Shown: positions 1 to 6,178, numbered from the stretch's first letter. The stretch: DNA of 10,760 bases from Candidatus Woykebacteria bacterium RIFCSPLOWO2_01_FULL_43_14 (GCA_001816835.1 MHDB01000023.1:10077-20836), one strand, 5' to 3'. Numbers and translations are program-made. Notes: generated by a model from the sequence alone, not told the origin.

Positions 1-275
1 TGGGGATAAGACAAGAAGACATGCCGAAGCTATTTACCAAGTTTGGCCGACTTGACAGCTCGTATGTCGCGGCGGCGACCAATGGTGGGACTGGGCTGGG
101 GTTGTACATCACCAAAAATCTAATAGAATTACATGGTGGTAAGATCTGGGTAACCTCAGAGGTTGGTAAAGGCACAACATTTATTTTCACTCTTAAAATA
201 GCCACTCCCGAGGATCTAGTCAAAAAGCCTGAAACACTGCCTATGGAAGGAGCCTACTTTGCCCCACCGAGCTAG
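1..275 (+). CDS. Sensor histidine kinase, C-terminal ATPase end (partial, 5' end outside window)
   Basis: This is the end of a HATPase_c domain of a two-component sensor kinase, which binds ATP and phosphorylates its own histidine before passing the phosphate to a response regulator. The frame opens with GIRQEDMPKLF, the end of the G1 region and the following helix. The G2 box GTGLGLYI follows, then LIELHGGKIWVTSEVGKGTTFIFTL, the standard last strand-helix-strand of the domain. About 23 residues ending in AYFAPPS form a short tail after the domain. The sensor, dimerisation domain and phospho-acceptor histidine lie upstream of the window, so the signal is unknown. tsaB follows 33 bases later on the same strand. 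The family assignment is secure and the specific role is not determinable. Confidence 0.93.
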   Translation, partial: GIRQEDMPKLFTKFGRLDSSYVAAATNGGTGLGLYITKNLIELHGGKIWVTSEVGKGTTFIFTLKIATPEDLVKKPETLPMEGAYFAPPS

Positions 276-280
276 AAAAG

Positions 281-308
281 GTTGTAGTTTGTAGGGAGTA
301 GGTTGTAG
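281..308 (+). repeat. Four-unit heptad array (NNNGTAG) directly before tsaB
   Basis: GTAG occurs at 284, 291, 298 and 305, an exact 7-base spacing, and the last unit abuts the ATG of tsaB. The third unit contains GGAG and so also supplies the only Shine-Dalgarno-like sequence for tsaB. It resembles one arm of the heptad hairpin at 2945-3015, but no facing CTAC arm is present. The 11-mer GTAGGGAGTAG recurs at 903-913. Confidence 0.7.
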
Positions 309-575
309 ATGAAACTACTTATAGATACGACGCAAGTTAGAAAAGCGATTGTTACTTTGGAAAATGGTGAAAAAGTAACCAAAGAAGGGTCGGACCTTTT
401 GGTTCTTATTGCCCAAGTTTTGGAAGAAAACGACCTTAAGTTGGCAGATTTGGAAGAAATACAAGTCAAGCAGGGTCCGGGGTCATATACAGGTATAAGA
501 ATTGGGACCGCAGTAGCTAACGCCTTAAATTTTTCTCTAGGAAAAGAAAAAGTAATACTGCCAAAATACGAGTAG
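309..575 (+). CDS. tsaB: TsaB-like tRNA threonylcarbamoyladenosine biosynthesis protein, half-length
   Basis: TsaB is the non-catalytic partner of TsaD in making the t6A37 modification of ANN-decoding tRNAs in the cytoplasm. The 88 residues match the N-terminal ASKHA subdomain: the opening strand MKLLIDTT, then an amphipathic helix (about 29-41). The family signature GPGSYTGIRIG at 56-66 is followed by the helix TAVANALNFSLG. TsaB proteins usually run to roughly 200-230 residues, so the whole C-terminal subdomain is missing. The stop is clean, and I see no continuation in another frame before 621. This argues for a naturally short form rather than a recent frameshift. The start is set by the GGAG in the heptad array 8 bases upstream. 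It may be co-transcribed with the kinase. The family call is firm; whether it still activates TsaD is inference. Confidence 0.85.
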   Translation: MKLLIDTTQVRKAIVTLENGEKVTKEGSDLLVLIAQVLEENDLKLADLEEIQVKQGPGSYTGIRIGTAVANALNFSLGKEKVILPKYE

Positions 576-597
576 TTATTATTCGAAAGTTTTCAGC

Positions 598-636
598 CCA
601 AAAAGAAGAGCCGGCTCTAGTTTAGGCGACGGCTCC
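598..636 (-). terminator. Intrinsic terminator of the small gene at 849-622
   Basis: Read on the minus strand, GAGCCG (635-630) pairs with CGGCTC (613-608) and is followed by TTCTTTTT. The left arm lies in the last codons and the stop codon lies in the loop. A tighter palindrome AGAGCCGGCTCT at 607-618 offers an alternative fold. Confidence 0.6.
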
Positions 637-849
637 GATGGGTTGGTGGCTGATATTTCTCGCTCCGGGATAAGATATTAAAACAAGTCTCTCGAAATCG
701 CTAAGATCTCGATTAGGCGTGACTTGAAAGCGAAGTTGGTGAGTTTCAATCTCAGGTGAGGAGGCTTCACCATCCCCGTCCTTTTTGACTTCAACTTCAA
801 ACGTAATCAAAAAGTCTCTAAAAGTGCCCCCACTTACACTGGTTTTCAT
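622..849 (-). CDS. Small protein of unknown function (75 aa)
   Basis: I do not recognise this protein. It has 75 residues, begins MKTSVSGGTFRDFLITFEV and has no membrane segment, signal peptide or cysteine. Its centre is a charged, flexible stretch (KKDGDGEASSPEIE), followed by a more ordered-looking LRFQVTP and FERLVLISYP. I chose the ATG at 849 over an in-frame TTG at 885 because GAGGGGAG lies five bases before it and the TTG has no ribosome site. The unit is self-contained, with a consensus promoter at 980-952, a terminator-like leader hairpin at 916-877 and a terminator just past its stop. That layout supports a real expressed gene, despite the short length and lack of a recognised family. 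Confidence 0.6.
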   Translation of the reverse strand: MKTSVSGGTFRDFLITFEVEVKKDGDGEASSPEIETHQLRFQVTPNRDLSDFERLVLISYPGARNISHQPIGAVA

Positions 850-876
850 TTGCTCCCCTCTCTTGAGAACACTATC

Positions 877-916
877 TAAAAACAAAAAACCGCCTGTCCC
901 GGGTAGGGAGTAGCGG
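877..916 (-). terminator. Terminator-type hairpin between promoter and small gene
   Basis: On the minus strand CCGC (916-913) pairs with GCGG (893-890) and TCCC (909-906) with GGGA (900-897), around a TACCC loop with a short internal mismatch. A TTTTTTGTTTTT tract follows immediately. It lies downstream of the 980-952 promoter and upstream of the Shine-Dalgarno site at about 861-853. It could attenuate the small gene, end a short RNA of about 70 nt, or terminate read-through from the methyltransferase-like gene. Sequence alone does not separate these. Confidence 0.65.
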
Positions 917-932
917 ATCTGTTAGGTAGACA

Positions 933-945
933 ATGTCTCAGACAT
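933..945. promoter_or_regulatory. Odd-centred palindrome at the predicted transcription start
   Basis: ATGTCT and AGACAT flank a single C at 939. The predicted start of the 980-952 promoter is near 945, so the palindrome covers about +1 to +13. It may be a repressor operator or, in RNA, a weak 5' hairpin. Confidence 0.4.
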
Positions 946-951
946 GCTCAG

Positions 952-980
952 ATTATATCAACTAAAAAGACCCTTGTCAA
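952..980 (-). promoter_or_regulatory. Consensus sigma-70 promoter for the small gene
   Basis: On the minus strand TTGACA (980-975) and TATAAT (957-952) are separated by exactly 17 bases. Both boxes match the housekeeping sigma consensus fully. It lies 40 bases past the stop of the methyltransferase-like gene and points at the 75-residue gene. Confidence 0.85.
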
Positions 981-1019
981 ACCACTAGATGTAGTATTTG
1001 GTAGATGTACCAAACACAA

Positions 1020-1685
1020 TTACTTGGTTGCGGAAATGATGACGTTAAAACTAGGCGTTTTATGCTGAGGTTTTCTGAGAGTTACACTTTTAAAACATTT
1101 TCTAAGTTTGTTTACAAAAAGATTTTGGTCGTTCTTCTCGTTCAGAGAATATATCCGGTTGAAAATTGCTACTCCCTGAGCAGCGGTAATTTTGGCTAAG
1201 TTTTGCAGGAATTCTTCTGTTTCACAATCTTTGTCAAATTTCCCCCCAGTGTAAACATCCACTACCACTAAGTCGTAAACATTACTGGTTTCCGAGACGA
1301 ATTTGGCTCCATCAGATATGTAAATGTTAAGATCTTTGGGCACTTCAAAATACTTTTTGGCAATTTCAGCTATTGTGGGATCAATTTCTACGATATCGAT
1401 CTTAAGATCGGGAAATACCTCTTTCCAGATAACGGGTATCGTGCCCGCGCCTAGGCCTAAAATCAGGGCTTTTTTAGGCACGGTTTCTAGCAGCTCGATT
1501 TTTCTGAAGCCGTCCCAGTACCCTTGGGTGAGACCGTTTTTGTCCAGACTTTTTGATTGGGTATAGCCTTGGACAATCAGCCTTCGTATTCCGGAAGACT
1601 CCACGATTTTTATGTGTCCACTGAGGGGAGAAGTAGTTTCGAAAACAGTATTTTCAAAAAGGTTAGTAACTAACTCCTTTGTCAT
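1020..1685 (-). CDS. Spermidine synthase-like SAM-fold methyltransferase family protein
   Basis: A Rossmann-fold protein of the spermidine synthase/class I methyltransferase superfamily, 221 residues. Visible motifs are the glycine-rich nucleotide loop LILGLGAG (74-81), the acidic end of strand two IVEIDP (98-103), ISDGAKFV (123-130) and the strand-four motif DLVVVDVYTGG (138-148). True spermidine synthases carry GGGDG and an acidic DSxDP-type site. Here GLGAG and DVYTGG replace them, so aminopropyl transfer is doubtful. A methyltransferase-like or unknown SAM-binding role is more likely. The short N-terminal beta region (about 1-60) fits the family. The start ATG overlaps the serS stop in an ATGA and has no Shine-Dalgarno, so it is probably translated by coupling to serS. 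Substrate unknown. Confidence 0.8.
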   Translation of the reverse strand: MTKELVTNLFENTVFETTSPLSGHIKIVESSGIRRLIVQGYTQSKSLDKNGLTQGYWDGFRKIELLETVPKKALILGLGAGTIPVIWKEVFPDLKIDIVEIDPTIAEIAKKYFEVPKDLNIYISDGAKFVSETSNVYDLVVVDVYTGGKFDKDCETEEFLQNLAKITAAQGVAIFNRIYSLNEKNDQNLFVNKLRKCFKSVTLRKPQHKTPSFNVIISATK

Positions 1686-2941
1686 CGCGGTTTTATTAGT
1701 TCAAATGGAAGGTACTTATGTAAAGACTTAGGCATAAGGATGGAGCCGTCTTTTTGCTGATTATTTTCGAGAATGACAACTAGCGCTCGGCTGATGGCCA
1801 GCGCTGTCCCATTGAGCATGTGCACGAAATCTAGCTTATCGTTATCTTTGTAGCGAATATTTAATCTTCTTGACTGGTAATCAGTGGTGTTGGAGGTGGA
1901 AGTGACTTCCCCGTAGCTTCCCCCATCTCTGCCAGGCATCCAGGCTTCGATGTCGTAAGTTCGGTATGAGGCAGCCCCTAAGTCTTCGGTTGAAAGGTCG
2001 ACCACCCGATAGGGAATTTCTAGATCGTTCCATATCTCTTCTTCGATTGAGAGTAGTTCTTGATGCATTTTTTCCGATTCTGTTGGCTTGCAGTAGATAA
2101 ACATTTCTACTTTATCAAACTGGTGCACGCGGTAAAGTCCTTTTGAAAATTTGCCGTACCCACCGGCTTCGGTACGAAAGCAGCTTGAGAATCCGACATA
2201 CTTGCGAGGAAGGTCTTTTGAATTGAAGGCTTCCTGTGCGTGCATGCCCCCGAGCGTATGCTCTGCGGTACCAATGAGTGAGAGATCGGTGTTCTCGATC
2301 CCATACATTTGTGTTTCTGGCCCGCGAGGGGCAAAGCCCATCCCTTTGAGAATGTCGTCTTTGATCATTTCGGGAGTGATAACGGGAACAAAACCGAGCT
2401 TAGTAAGTTTACTCAGGGCAAAATTCACCAGGGCAAATTCGAGAAGAACCGCTTCGTTTTTGAGGAAATAAAACTTACTGCCAGTGACTTTAGCCCCTCG
2501 CTCAAAATCAATCAGATCAAGTTGGGTGCCGATTTGCTCATGATCTAGTGGTGTGAAGTCAAACTTTGGGGGTTCCACTTGGGTTCTTAGAGTTTTTTTA
2601 TTTTCCTCAGGCCCGAGTGGCGAATCAGCGTGAATTAGGTTAGGGACAGTCATTAACTGCTCACTAATTAGAGGTTCGATTTTAGCCAACTCTTCTTCCA
2701 AACCTTGAATCTTTTCTTTGAGCTCACGACCTTTTTGGATGACTTGCTCAGTCGGTTTTTCTTTTAGGGCACTGGATAATTGGTTTCGCTCGTGGCGGAG
2801 TTTTTCAGATTCGATAAGAAGTGACTTTCGTTTCTCCCCAAGCGAAATGAGCTCATCAAGATTTATTTTTGAACCGCGTTTCTTGAGAGCGGCTTTATAC
2901 TCGGCTAAATTGTCAGAAAGGAACTTTGTGTCAATCAACAT
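1682..2941 (-). CDS. serS: Seryl-tRNA synthetase
   Basis: This class II synthetase charges tRNA-Ser with serine using ATP, in the cytoplasm. At 419 residues it has normal bacterial length. An N-terminal helical hairpin (about 30-100, rich in E, K and L) is the arm that grips the long variable loop of tRNA-Ser. The catalytic core shows GTAEHTL (224-230, serine site) and motif 2 FRTEAG with its ATP-binding arginine at 256. It continues with HQFDKVEMF (273-281), the YDIEAWMPGRDG block and motif 3 NGTALAISRALVVILE with arginine 385. Motif 3 reads GTALA where many bacteria have GSGLA, a mild variant. No Shine-Dalgarno precedes the ATG; the heptad hairpin at 2945-3015 fills the whole leader. It is probably transcribed with lysS and the HD gene upstream. 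Confidence 0.97.
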   Translation of the reverse strand: MLIDTKFLSDNLAEYKAALKKRGSKINLDELISLGEKRKSLLIESEKLRHERNQLSSALKEKPTEQVIQKGRELKEKIQGLEEELAKIEPLISEQLMTVPNLIHADSPLGPEENKKTLRTQVEPPKFDFTPLDHEQIGTQLDLIDFERGAKVTGSKFYFLKNEAVLLEFALVNFALSKLTKLGFVPVITPEMIKDDILKGMGFAPRGPETQMYGIENTDLSLIGTAEHTLGGMHAQEAFNSKDLPRKYVGFSSCFRTEAGGYGKFSKGLYRVHQFDKVEMFIYCKPTESEKMHQELLSIEEEIWNDLEIPYRVVDLSTEDLGAASYRTYDIEAWMPGRDGGSYGEVTSTSNTTDYQSRRLNIRYKDNDKLDFVHMLNGTALAISRALVVILENNQQKDGSILMPKSLHKYLPFELIKPR

Positions 2942-2944
2942 AAG

Positions 2945-3015
2945 TTAGTAATTAGTTTTTAGTACGTAGTACGTAGAAAATTTCTACTTACTACCAACTA
3001 CGTACTACAAACTCT
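2945..3015. repeat. Heptad-periodic inverted hairpin (GTAG/CTAC) between the HD gene and serS
   Basis: The left arm has TTAG/GTAG at 2945, 2952, 2959, 2966 and 2973. The right arm has CTAC at 2984, 2991, 2998 and 3005, then CTCT at 3012. Every spacing is 7 bases. The arms are mirror-symmetric about one centre, so each GTAG or TTAG faces a CTAC across the stem. The apex GTAGAAA/TTTCTAC pairs fully, while the three bases between conserved tetramers pair only in part. It fills the whole gap between the two genes and slightly overlaps the HD gene stop. Confidence 0.8.
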
Positions 3016-3572
3016 CAAAGTTCTAATTCAGGACTAATTCCTTGCATTGATTCCAAGCAGATTTTGGCAAATTCATCCAAGGGAATATTTAATTCTGAAA
3101 CACACGTAATGATTTCGTCTCGATTTGCTCCAGACGCGAAGCCTTTGGTTTTAAACTTTTTCAACACCGACTCCACCGAAACCGAGGAGAGTTTTTTGTT
3201 GGGCTGAACCAGAGCGCAGGCGGTTATTAACCCCGCCATGTTGTCTCCAGCAAATAAGGCTTTGGCCATTTGTGTGTCTCTTACAACACCCGTGTAATTA
3301 GCGTGTCCTAAGATGGCGTTGATTATTTCTGTAGAGACACCTAGAGACTTTAGTTTTTCGGCGACCATATAAGGATGTTTATCAGGGTCTTTGGCAGTGA
3401 ATTCGTAGTCGGCATCGTGCATTAGTCCTGCCAGACCCCAGTCGTCCACTTTTTCGGGCTCAAACTTTTTAGCCAAAGTCCGCATTATTGCTTCATTGGC
3501 CAGTAAGTGCTTTAGGATATTTGGGCTAACATTCAGTCCTTCTATAAGTTGTAACGCTTCATCTCTTGTCAT
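3015..3572 (-). CDS. HD-superfamily hydrolase
   Basis: A 185-residue single-domain HD protein, a metal-dependent phosphohydrolase fold. The metal-ligand pattern is complete: H22 in the first helix, H52-D53 (LMHDADYE), H66 (DKHPYMVAEKL), H90 (ILGHANY) and D110 (FAGDNMAGL). The ILGHANY and AGDNMAGL blocks resemble the small HDIG-type predicted hydrolases (COG2316 type), rather than the HDDC2/YfbR type encoded at 6846-6175. The substrate cannot be told; small phosphomonoesters or nucleotides are typical of the superfamily. It sits between lysS and serS, with heptad hairpins filling both gaps. No Shine-Dalgarno precedes the ATG at 3572. Confidence 0.85.
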   Translation of the reverse strand: MTRDEALQLIEGLNVSPNILKHLLANEAIMRTLAKKFEPEKVDDWGLAGLMHDADYEFTAKDPDKHPYMVAEKLKSLGVSTEIINAILGHANYTGVVRDTQMAKALFAGDNMAGLITACALVQPNKKLSSVSVESVLKKFKTKGFASGANRDEIITCVSELNIPLDEFAKICLESMQGISPELEL

Positions 3573-3576
3573 AGTT

Positions 3577-3645
3577 GTGAATCTTGAATAGGGGACATTG
3601 AATTCTGCAGGATTCTTAATTCATTATTCACGATTCATCCCTCAT
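3577..3645. repeat. Heptad-periodic inverted hairpin (GAAT/ATTC) between lysS and the HD gene
   Basis: GAAT stands at 3579, 3586 and 3600, with a degenerate unit at 3593. ATTC stands at 3612, 3619, 3626 and 3633. Spacing is 7 or 14 bases throughout, and all facing pairs share one symmetry centre near 3607. The outer arms TGAATC and GATTCA pair well. The right arm runs into the last codons of lysS and may continue as a degenerate unit to 3645. It has the same design as the 2945-3015 element with a different core tetramer. Confidence 0.78.
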
Positions 3646-5067
3646 TGGTGGAAAGAAAACTGTTTCTCTGATTGGTTTGTCAGTCATGACGGCGAACAGT
3701 CGTTGAGACAAACCAAATCCAGCCGCTGGGGGCATACCATACTCCAGAGCCTCAATATAATCCATGTCCAGCATTTGGGCTTCCTCGTCACCACTATCTC
3801 GGAGAGATTGCTGTTCTTTGAATCGCTCAAGTTGGTCCTGAGGGTCATTGAGTTCAGACCAGCCGTTTCCTACTTCAGTGCCTCCGACCAGAATCTGCAT
3901 CCGCTCAACCCTTTTTGGGTTGTTGTCCATTCTTTTTGCCAAAGGAGAAACACTGACCGGGTGGTTGATCAAAAAAGTAGGTTGGATAAGTTTTGGCCGA
4001 ACCGTCTTTTTATAAATACTGTCAATTAGTCTTCCTAAACCCACCTTTTCCTCAACAGGGATTTTGTGGGTCTTTGCGTAATCAAGTAGTTGTTTTTCAC
4101 TAACCTCTGTATCGAGGTCTATATCGGTTTCTTTGCGAAACGCTTCCACATAATCCACTCGAGGCCACTCCCCAGACCAGTCAATCTCGTTAGCTTGGTA
4201 AGCAGTTTGCAGACTACCTGTGGTTTGGTGGACTAAGTCTTGGTACATCCGTTGAGTTAGTTCCATCAAGTCCTGATAATTGGCATAAGCCCAATAAAAC
4301 TCCATCTGGAGATAATCTTGTAGATGTTCGGCATCAATGCCCTCGTTTCGGAAAATCTTTCCGATTTCGAAAACTTTTTCAAATCCGCCGACTAGGAGAC
4401 GTTTTTGATACAGTTCTAGAGAGATGCGAAGGTAAAAATCTCTGTCTAAGGCGTCGTGGTGGGTGACAAATGGATTAGCGTCTGCTCCTCCGGCAATTGG
4501 TTCCAAGGCAGGCGTCTCGACCTCGATAAAGTCCTCGTTTGTCAAAAATTGCCTGACAGAGTTCCAAAACTTAGATTTTTTCACAAATAGTTCTCTCACT
4601 TCTGGGTTTGCGATCAAATCTAAGTAACGTTTGCGGAGTCTGATCTCTTTATCTTTGAGACCAAACCAATCTGAGGGAAGAGGACGAGTTGATTTGGTGA
4701 GCATTTGATAATCAGAGATGCGAACAGTGACTTCCCCTGCTTGGGTTTTGAATACTTCCCCACTTGCCGAGATAAAATCGCCAATATCAAAGTTGGCAAG
4801 AAACGCGTAAAGACTACCTTCCAGGCTTTCTTGAGAGAAGAAAAGCTGGATTTTCCCCGACTGATCTTCAAGATCAGCGAAGGTTATTTTTCCGTGGGGG
4901 CGTAAGGATTTGAGCCGTCCGGCTACGATAACCTGTTTACCTTCCAGCTCACGAGCTTCCCAAACAGTTTGTTTTCTATTAGTTATTGCTGGATAGGGAT
5001 TTTGGCCAGATTGTCTTATCGCTGCGAGTTTTTTGAGGCGTTCTTTTTGAAGATCTTCCAATTGCAT
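3628..5067 (-). CDS. lysS: Lysyl-tRNA synthetase, class II
   Basis: It charges tRNA-Lys with lysine in the cytoplasm. The 479 residues hold an N-terminal OB-fold anticodon-binding domain (about 45-125, VIVAGRLKSLRPHGKITFADLED) and a class II catalytic core. The core shows ETPALEPIAGGADANPFVTHH (from 184) and motif 2 from 233 with FRNEGID (arginine 240). NHPVSVSPLAK and TEVGNGWSELNDP form the lysine and ATP pockets, and motif 3 is GFGLSQRLF with arginine 456. Motif 2 reads EHLQDYLQ where most bacteria have HNPEFT; I associate this form with candidate-phyla enzymes, from memory. The extreme 3' end lies inside the GAAT/ATTC hairpin. No Shine-Dalgarno precedes the ATG; a -10 box six bases upstream suggests a leaderless message. 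Probably the first gene of the lysS-HD-serS run. Confidence 0.97.
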   Translation of the reverse strand: MQLEDLQKERLKKLAAIRQSGQNPYPAITNRKQTVWEARELEGKQVIVAGRLKSLRPHGKITFADLEDQSGKIQLFFSQESLEGSLYAFLANFDIGDFISASGEVFKTQAGEVTVRISDYQMLTKSTRPLPSDWFGLKDKEIRLRKRYLDLIANPEVRELFVKKSKFWNSVRQFLTNEDFIEVETPALEPIAGGADANPFVTHHDALDRDFYLRISLELYQKRLLVGGFEKVFEIGKIFRNEGIDAEHLQDYLQMEFYWAYANYQDLMELTQRMYQDLVHQTTGSLQTAYQANEIDWSGEWPRVDYVEAFRKETDIDLDTEVSEKQLLDYAKTHKIPVEEKVGLGRLIDSIYKKTVRPKLIQPTFLINHPVSVSPLAKRMDNNPKRVERMQILVGGTEVGNGWSELNDPQDQLERFKEQQSLRDSGDEEAQMLDMDYIEALEYGMPPAAGFGLSQRLFAVMTDKPIRETVFFPPMRDES

Positions 5068-5073
5068 AAAGAA

Positions 5074-5102
5074 ATTATATCGTGTTTGGCTTCAGATGAA
5101 AA
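5074..5102 (-). promoter_or_regulatory. lysS promoter, leaderless configuration
   Basis: On the minus strand TTTTCA (5102-5097) lies 17 bases from a perfect TATAAT (5079-5074), which ends six bases before the ATG. Transcription would start at or within a base or two of the A of ATG, leaving no room for a ribosome-binding site. Confidence 0.75.
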
Positions 5103-5114
5103 GTATGAATGGGG

Positions 5115-5200
5115 ACACACCACTTCGCGTAAAGCTCCGCGGGGTTGTGCTGATGCATATCCCCCTTCGCAGGTAGCTTCGGGAGGATTGTGCTGATGCA
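5115..5200. repeat. Imperfect tandem repeat, about 43 bp, two units
   Basis: The 13-mer TTGTGCTGATGCA occurs at 5145-5157 and 5188-5200, 43 bases apart. The sequence before each copy is also related: CTTCGC, then AGCTCCG or AGCTTCG, then a G-rich run. It lies between the terminator of the 287-residue gene and the lysS promoter. No gene is convincing here. Confidence 0.7.
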
Positions 5201-5250
5201 CAAAGAAAGCCTCCGTACCACAAAATCCAATTTTATGATATCCGGAGGCT
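5200..5250 (-). terminator. Intrinsic terminator of the 6096-5233 gene
   Basis: On the minus strand AGCCTCCG (5250-5243) pairs with CGGAGGCT (5215-5208), followed by TTCTTTG. An inner stem ATAAAAT/ATTTTGT around TGG closes most of the loop. The outer arm uses the last codons and the stop codon lies inside the hairpin. Confidence 0.7.
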
Positions 5251-6096
5251 AAAAGGCAGTGCGGTTTCTTCTCTGCGACGTGCTCTGTCAAAAAGTGCCC
5301 GTACGTCTGAATCAGTGACTACGAGTTCACGTAGGGTAAAAAAAGGATCAGCCCCACGCCCTTCCCTAAAGAAACCATGCCTACGTTCGTAAGCACCCGC
5401 GGTCAAAACAGTTTCAAGATGGTGTAATTGTCCGACCAGCCGAGATTCAGGAGTATCTTGGTGGTAATATCTCTCGAAACACCACATAACTCCTCGAGTA
5501 AGAAGACTGGACGTTCCCATTGAGGCCAAGACGAAGAGTAATCTCCTTCTCTCAACCCCAAACTCTCCCATAAGACGTTCGTAGTCTTCCTGCGGTGTTA
5601 AAGGACGGATGGTAGCTCTTTGTTGTTCGATTCGTTCCGCAAGAAGAAAAGGACGATTTTCTCCCACCCTGACAATACTTTCCTCACTACCGCGCGCTTC
5701 ACAAAAGTCATGTATTAAAGCAATTAATTTTCCAAGAGCTATTCTATGCCTGTACTGGGGTGAGTCCCAACCCTTTATTTGAGCCACAAATTCAAAAAGA
5801 TCTACTAAGTTCAATGTGTGAGACCTTACTGACTGAGCTGGTCTTATCCCAAGATCTACGTAGCCTTGACGCCTCTTGTCACCCAAAAGAACTAGGATAG
5901 CTTCTCTTACTACATCCCATTCCTTCCGACGCAGCACAAATGTAAGCAATACCACCTGCTTCGTGAAAGATAATCCCCACCTTCTACCGCTGTGATCGGA
6001 GTTATCCACCTGTAAGGGCTTGAAACCAAGCACAAACAGAAGGGAATCTCGGATACCGAGTCTGTAGAATAGATGGGTGAACAGATCCATTTGCAT
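5233..6096 (-). CDS. Divergent HD-domain-like protein (287 aa)
   Basis: I do not recognise the family with certainty. The middle resembles a divergent HD_3 (HDDC2/YfbR-type) domain: H93 in RSHTLNL, H129-D130 in LIALIHDFCEARG, and the late helix GQLHHLETVLTAGAYE (222-237). That helix lines up with AQIDRVEKLMQATEY of the neighbour at 6846-6175. The usual late aspartate ligand is H225 here, and E133 sits where YfbR has its catalytic glutamate. The first 90 residues and the arginine-rich end (EGRGAD, RARRRE) have no clear homology. The start is chosen because GGGGAGG lies nine bases before the ATG at 6096. Arg-rich, higher-GC coding differs from its neighbours. A phosphohydrolase role is inference from weak similarity; a dead or recruited fold is possible. 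Confidence 0.65.
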   Translation of the reverse strand: MQMDLFTHLFYRLGIRDSLLFVLGFKPLQVDNSDHSGRRWGLSFTKQVVLLTFVLRRKEWDVVREAILVLLGDKRRQGYVDLGIRPAQSVRSHTLNLVDLFEFVAQIKGWDSPQYRHRIALGKLIALIHDFCEARGSEESIVRVGENRPFLLAERIEQQRATIRPLTPQEDYERLMGEFGVERRRLLFVLASMGTSSLLTRGVMWCFERYYHQDTPESRLVGQLHHLETVLTAGAYERRHGFFREGRGADPFFTLRELVVTDSDVRALFDRARRREETALPFSLRIS

Positions 6097-6146
6097 CTCG
6101 GTTTCCCTCCCCTTAGATGCCGGTTTTTTGCCCCCTCCAGAATCAA

Positions 6147-6178
6147 TCTAGTATCCTAGACTGATGCTGAAGGATCAA
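6147..6178 (-). promoter_or_regulatory. Candidate promoter with dyad over the -10, for the 6096-5233 gene
   Basis: On the minus strand TTGATC (6178-6173) and GATACT (6155-6150) are 17 bases apart, each four of six to consensus. TCTAG and CTAGA form an inverted repeat at 6147-6160 around TATC, exactly over the -10. The -35 box overlaps the stop codon of the preceding HD gene. The leader would be about 47 nt. Confidence 0.4.

Noticed and set aside
2151..2548. Plus-strand frames of 79-106 codons inside serS
   Set aside because: Antisense to the conserved catalytic core of SerRS; no independent support.
3598..4029. 143-codon plus-strand frame antisense to lysS
   Set aside because: The minus strand encodes LysRS with all class II motifs across the whole interval; the plus frame has no ribosome site, family or sensible composition.
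5016..5291. 91-codon minus frame across the tandem repeat and the lysS start
   Set aside because: It is a translation of the 43-bp repeat, the terminator hairpin and the lysS promoter, with no start signal.
5910..6146. 78-codon minus frame overlapping the start of the 287-residue gene
   Set aside because: Non-ATG start, no ribosome site, and the overlapping frame has a good Shine-Dalgarno and extends much further.
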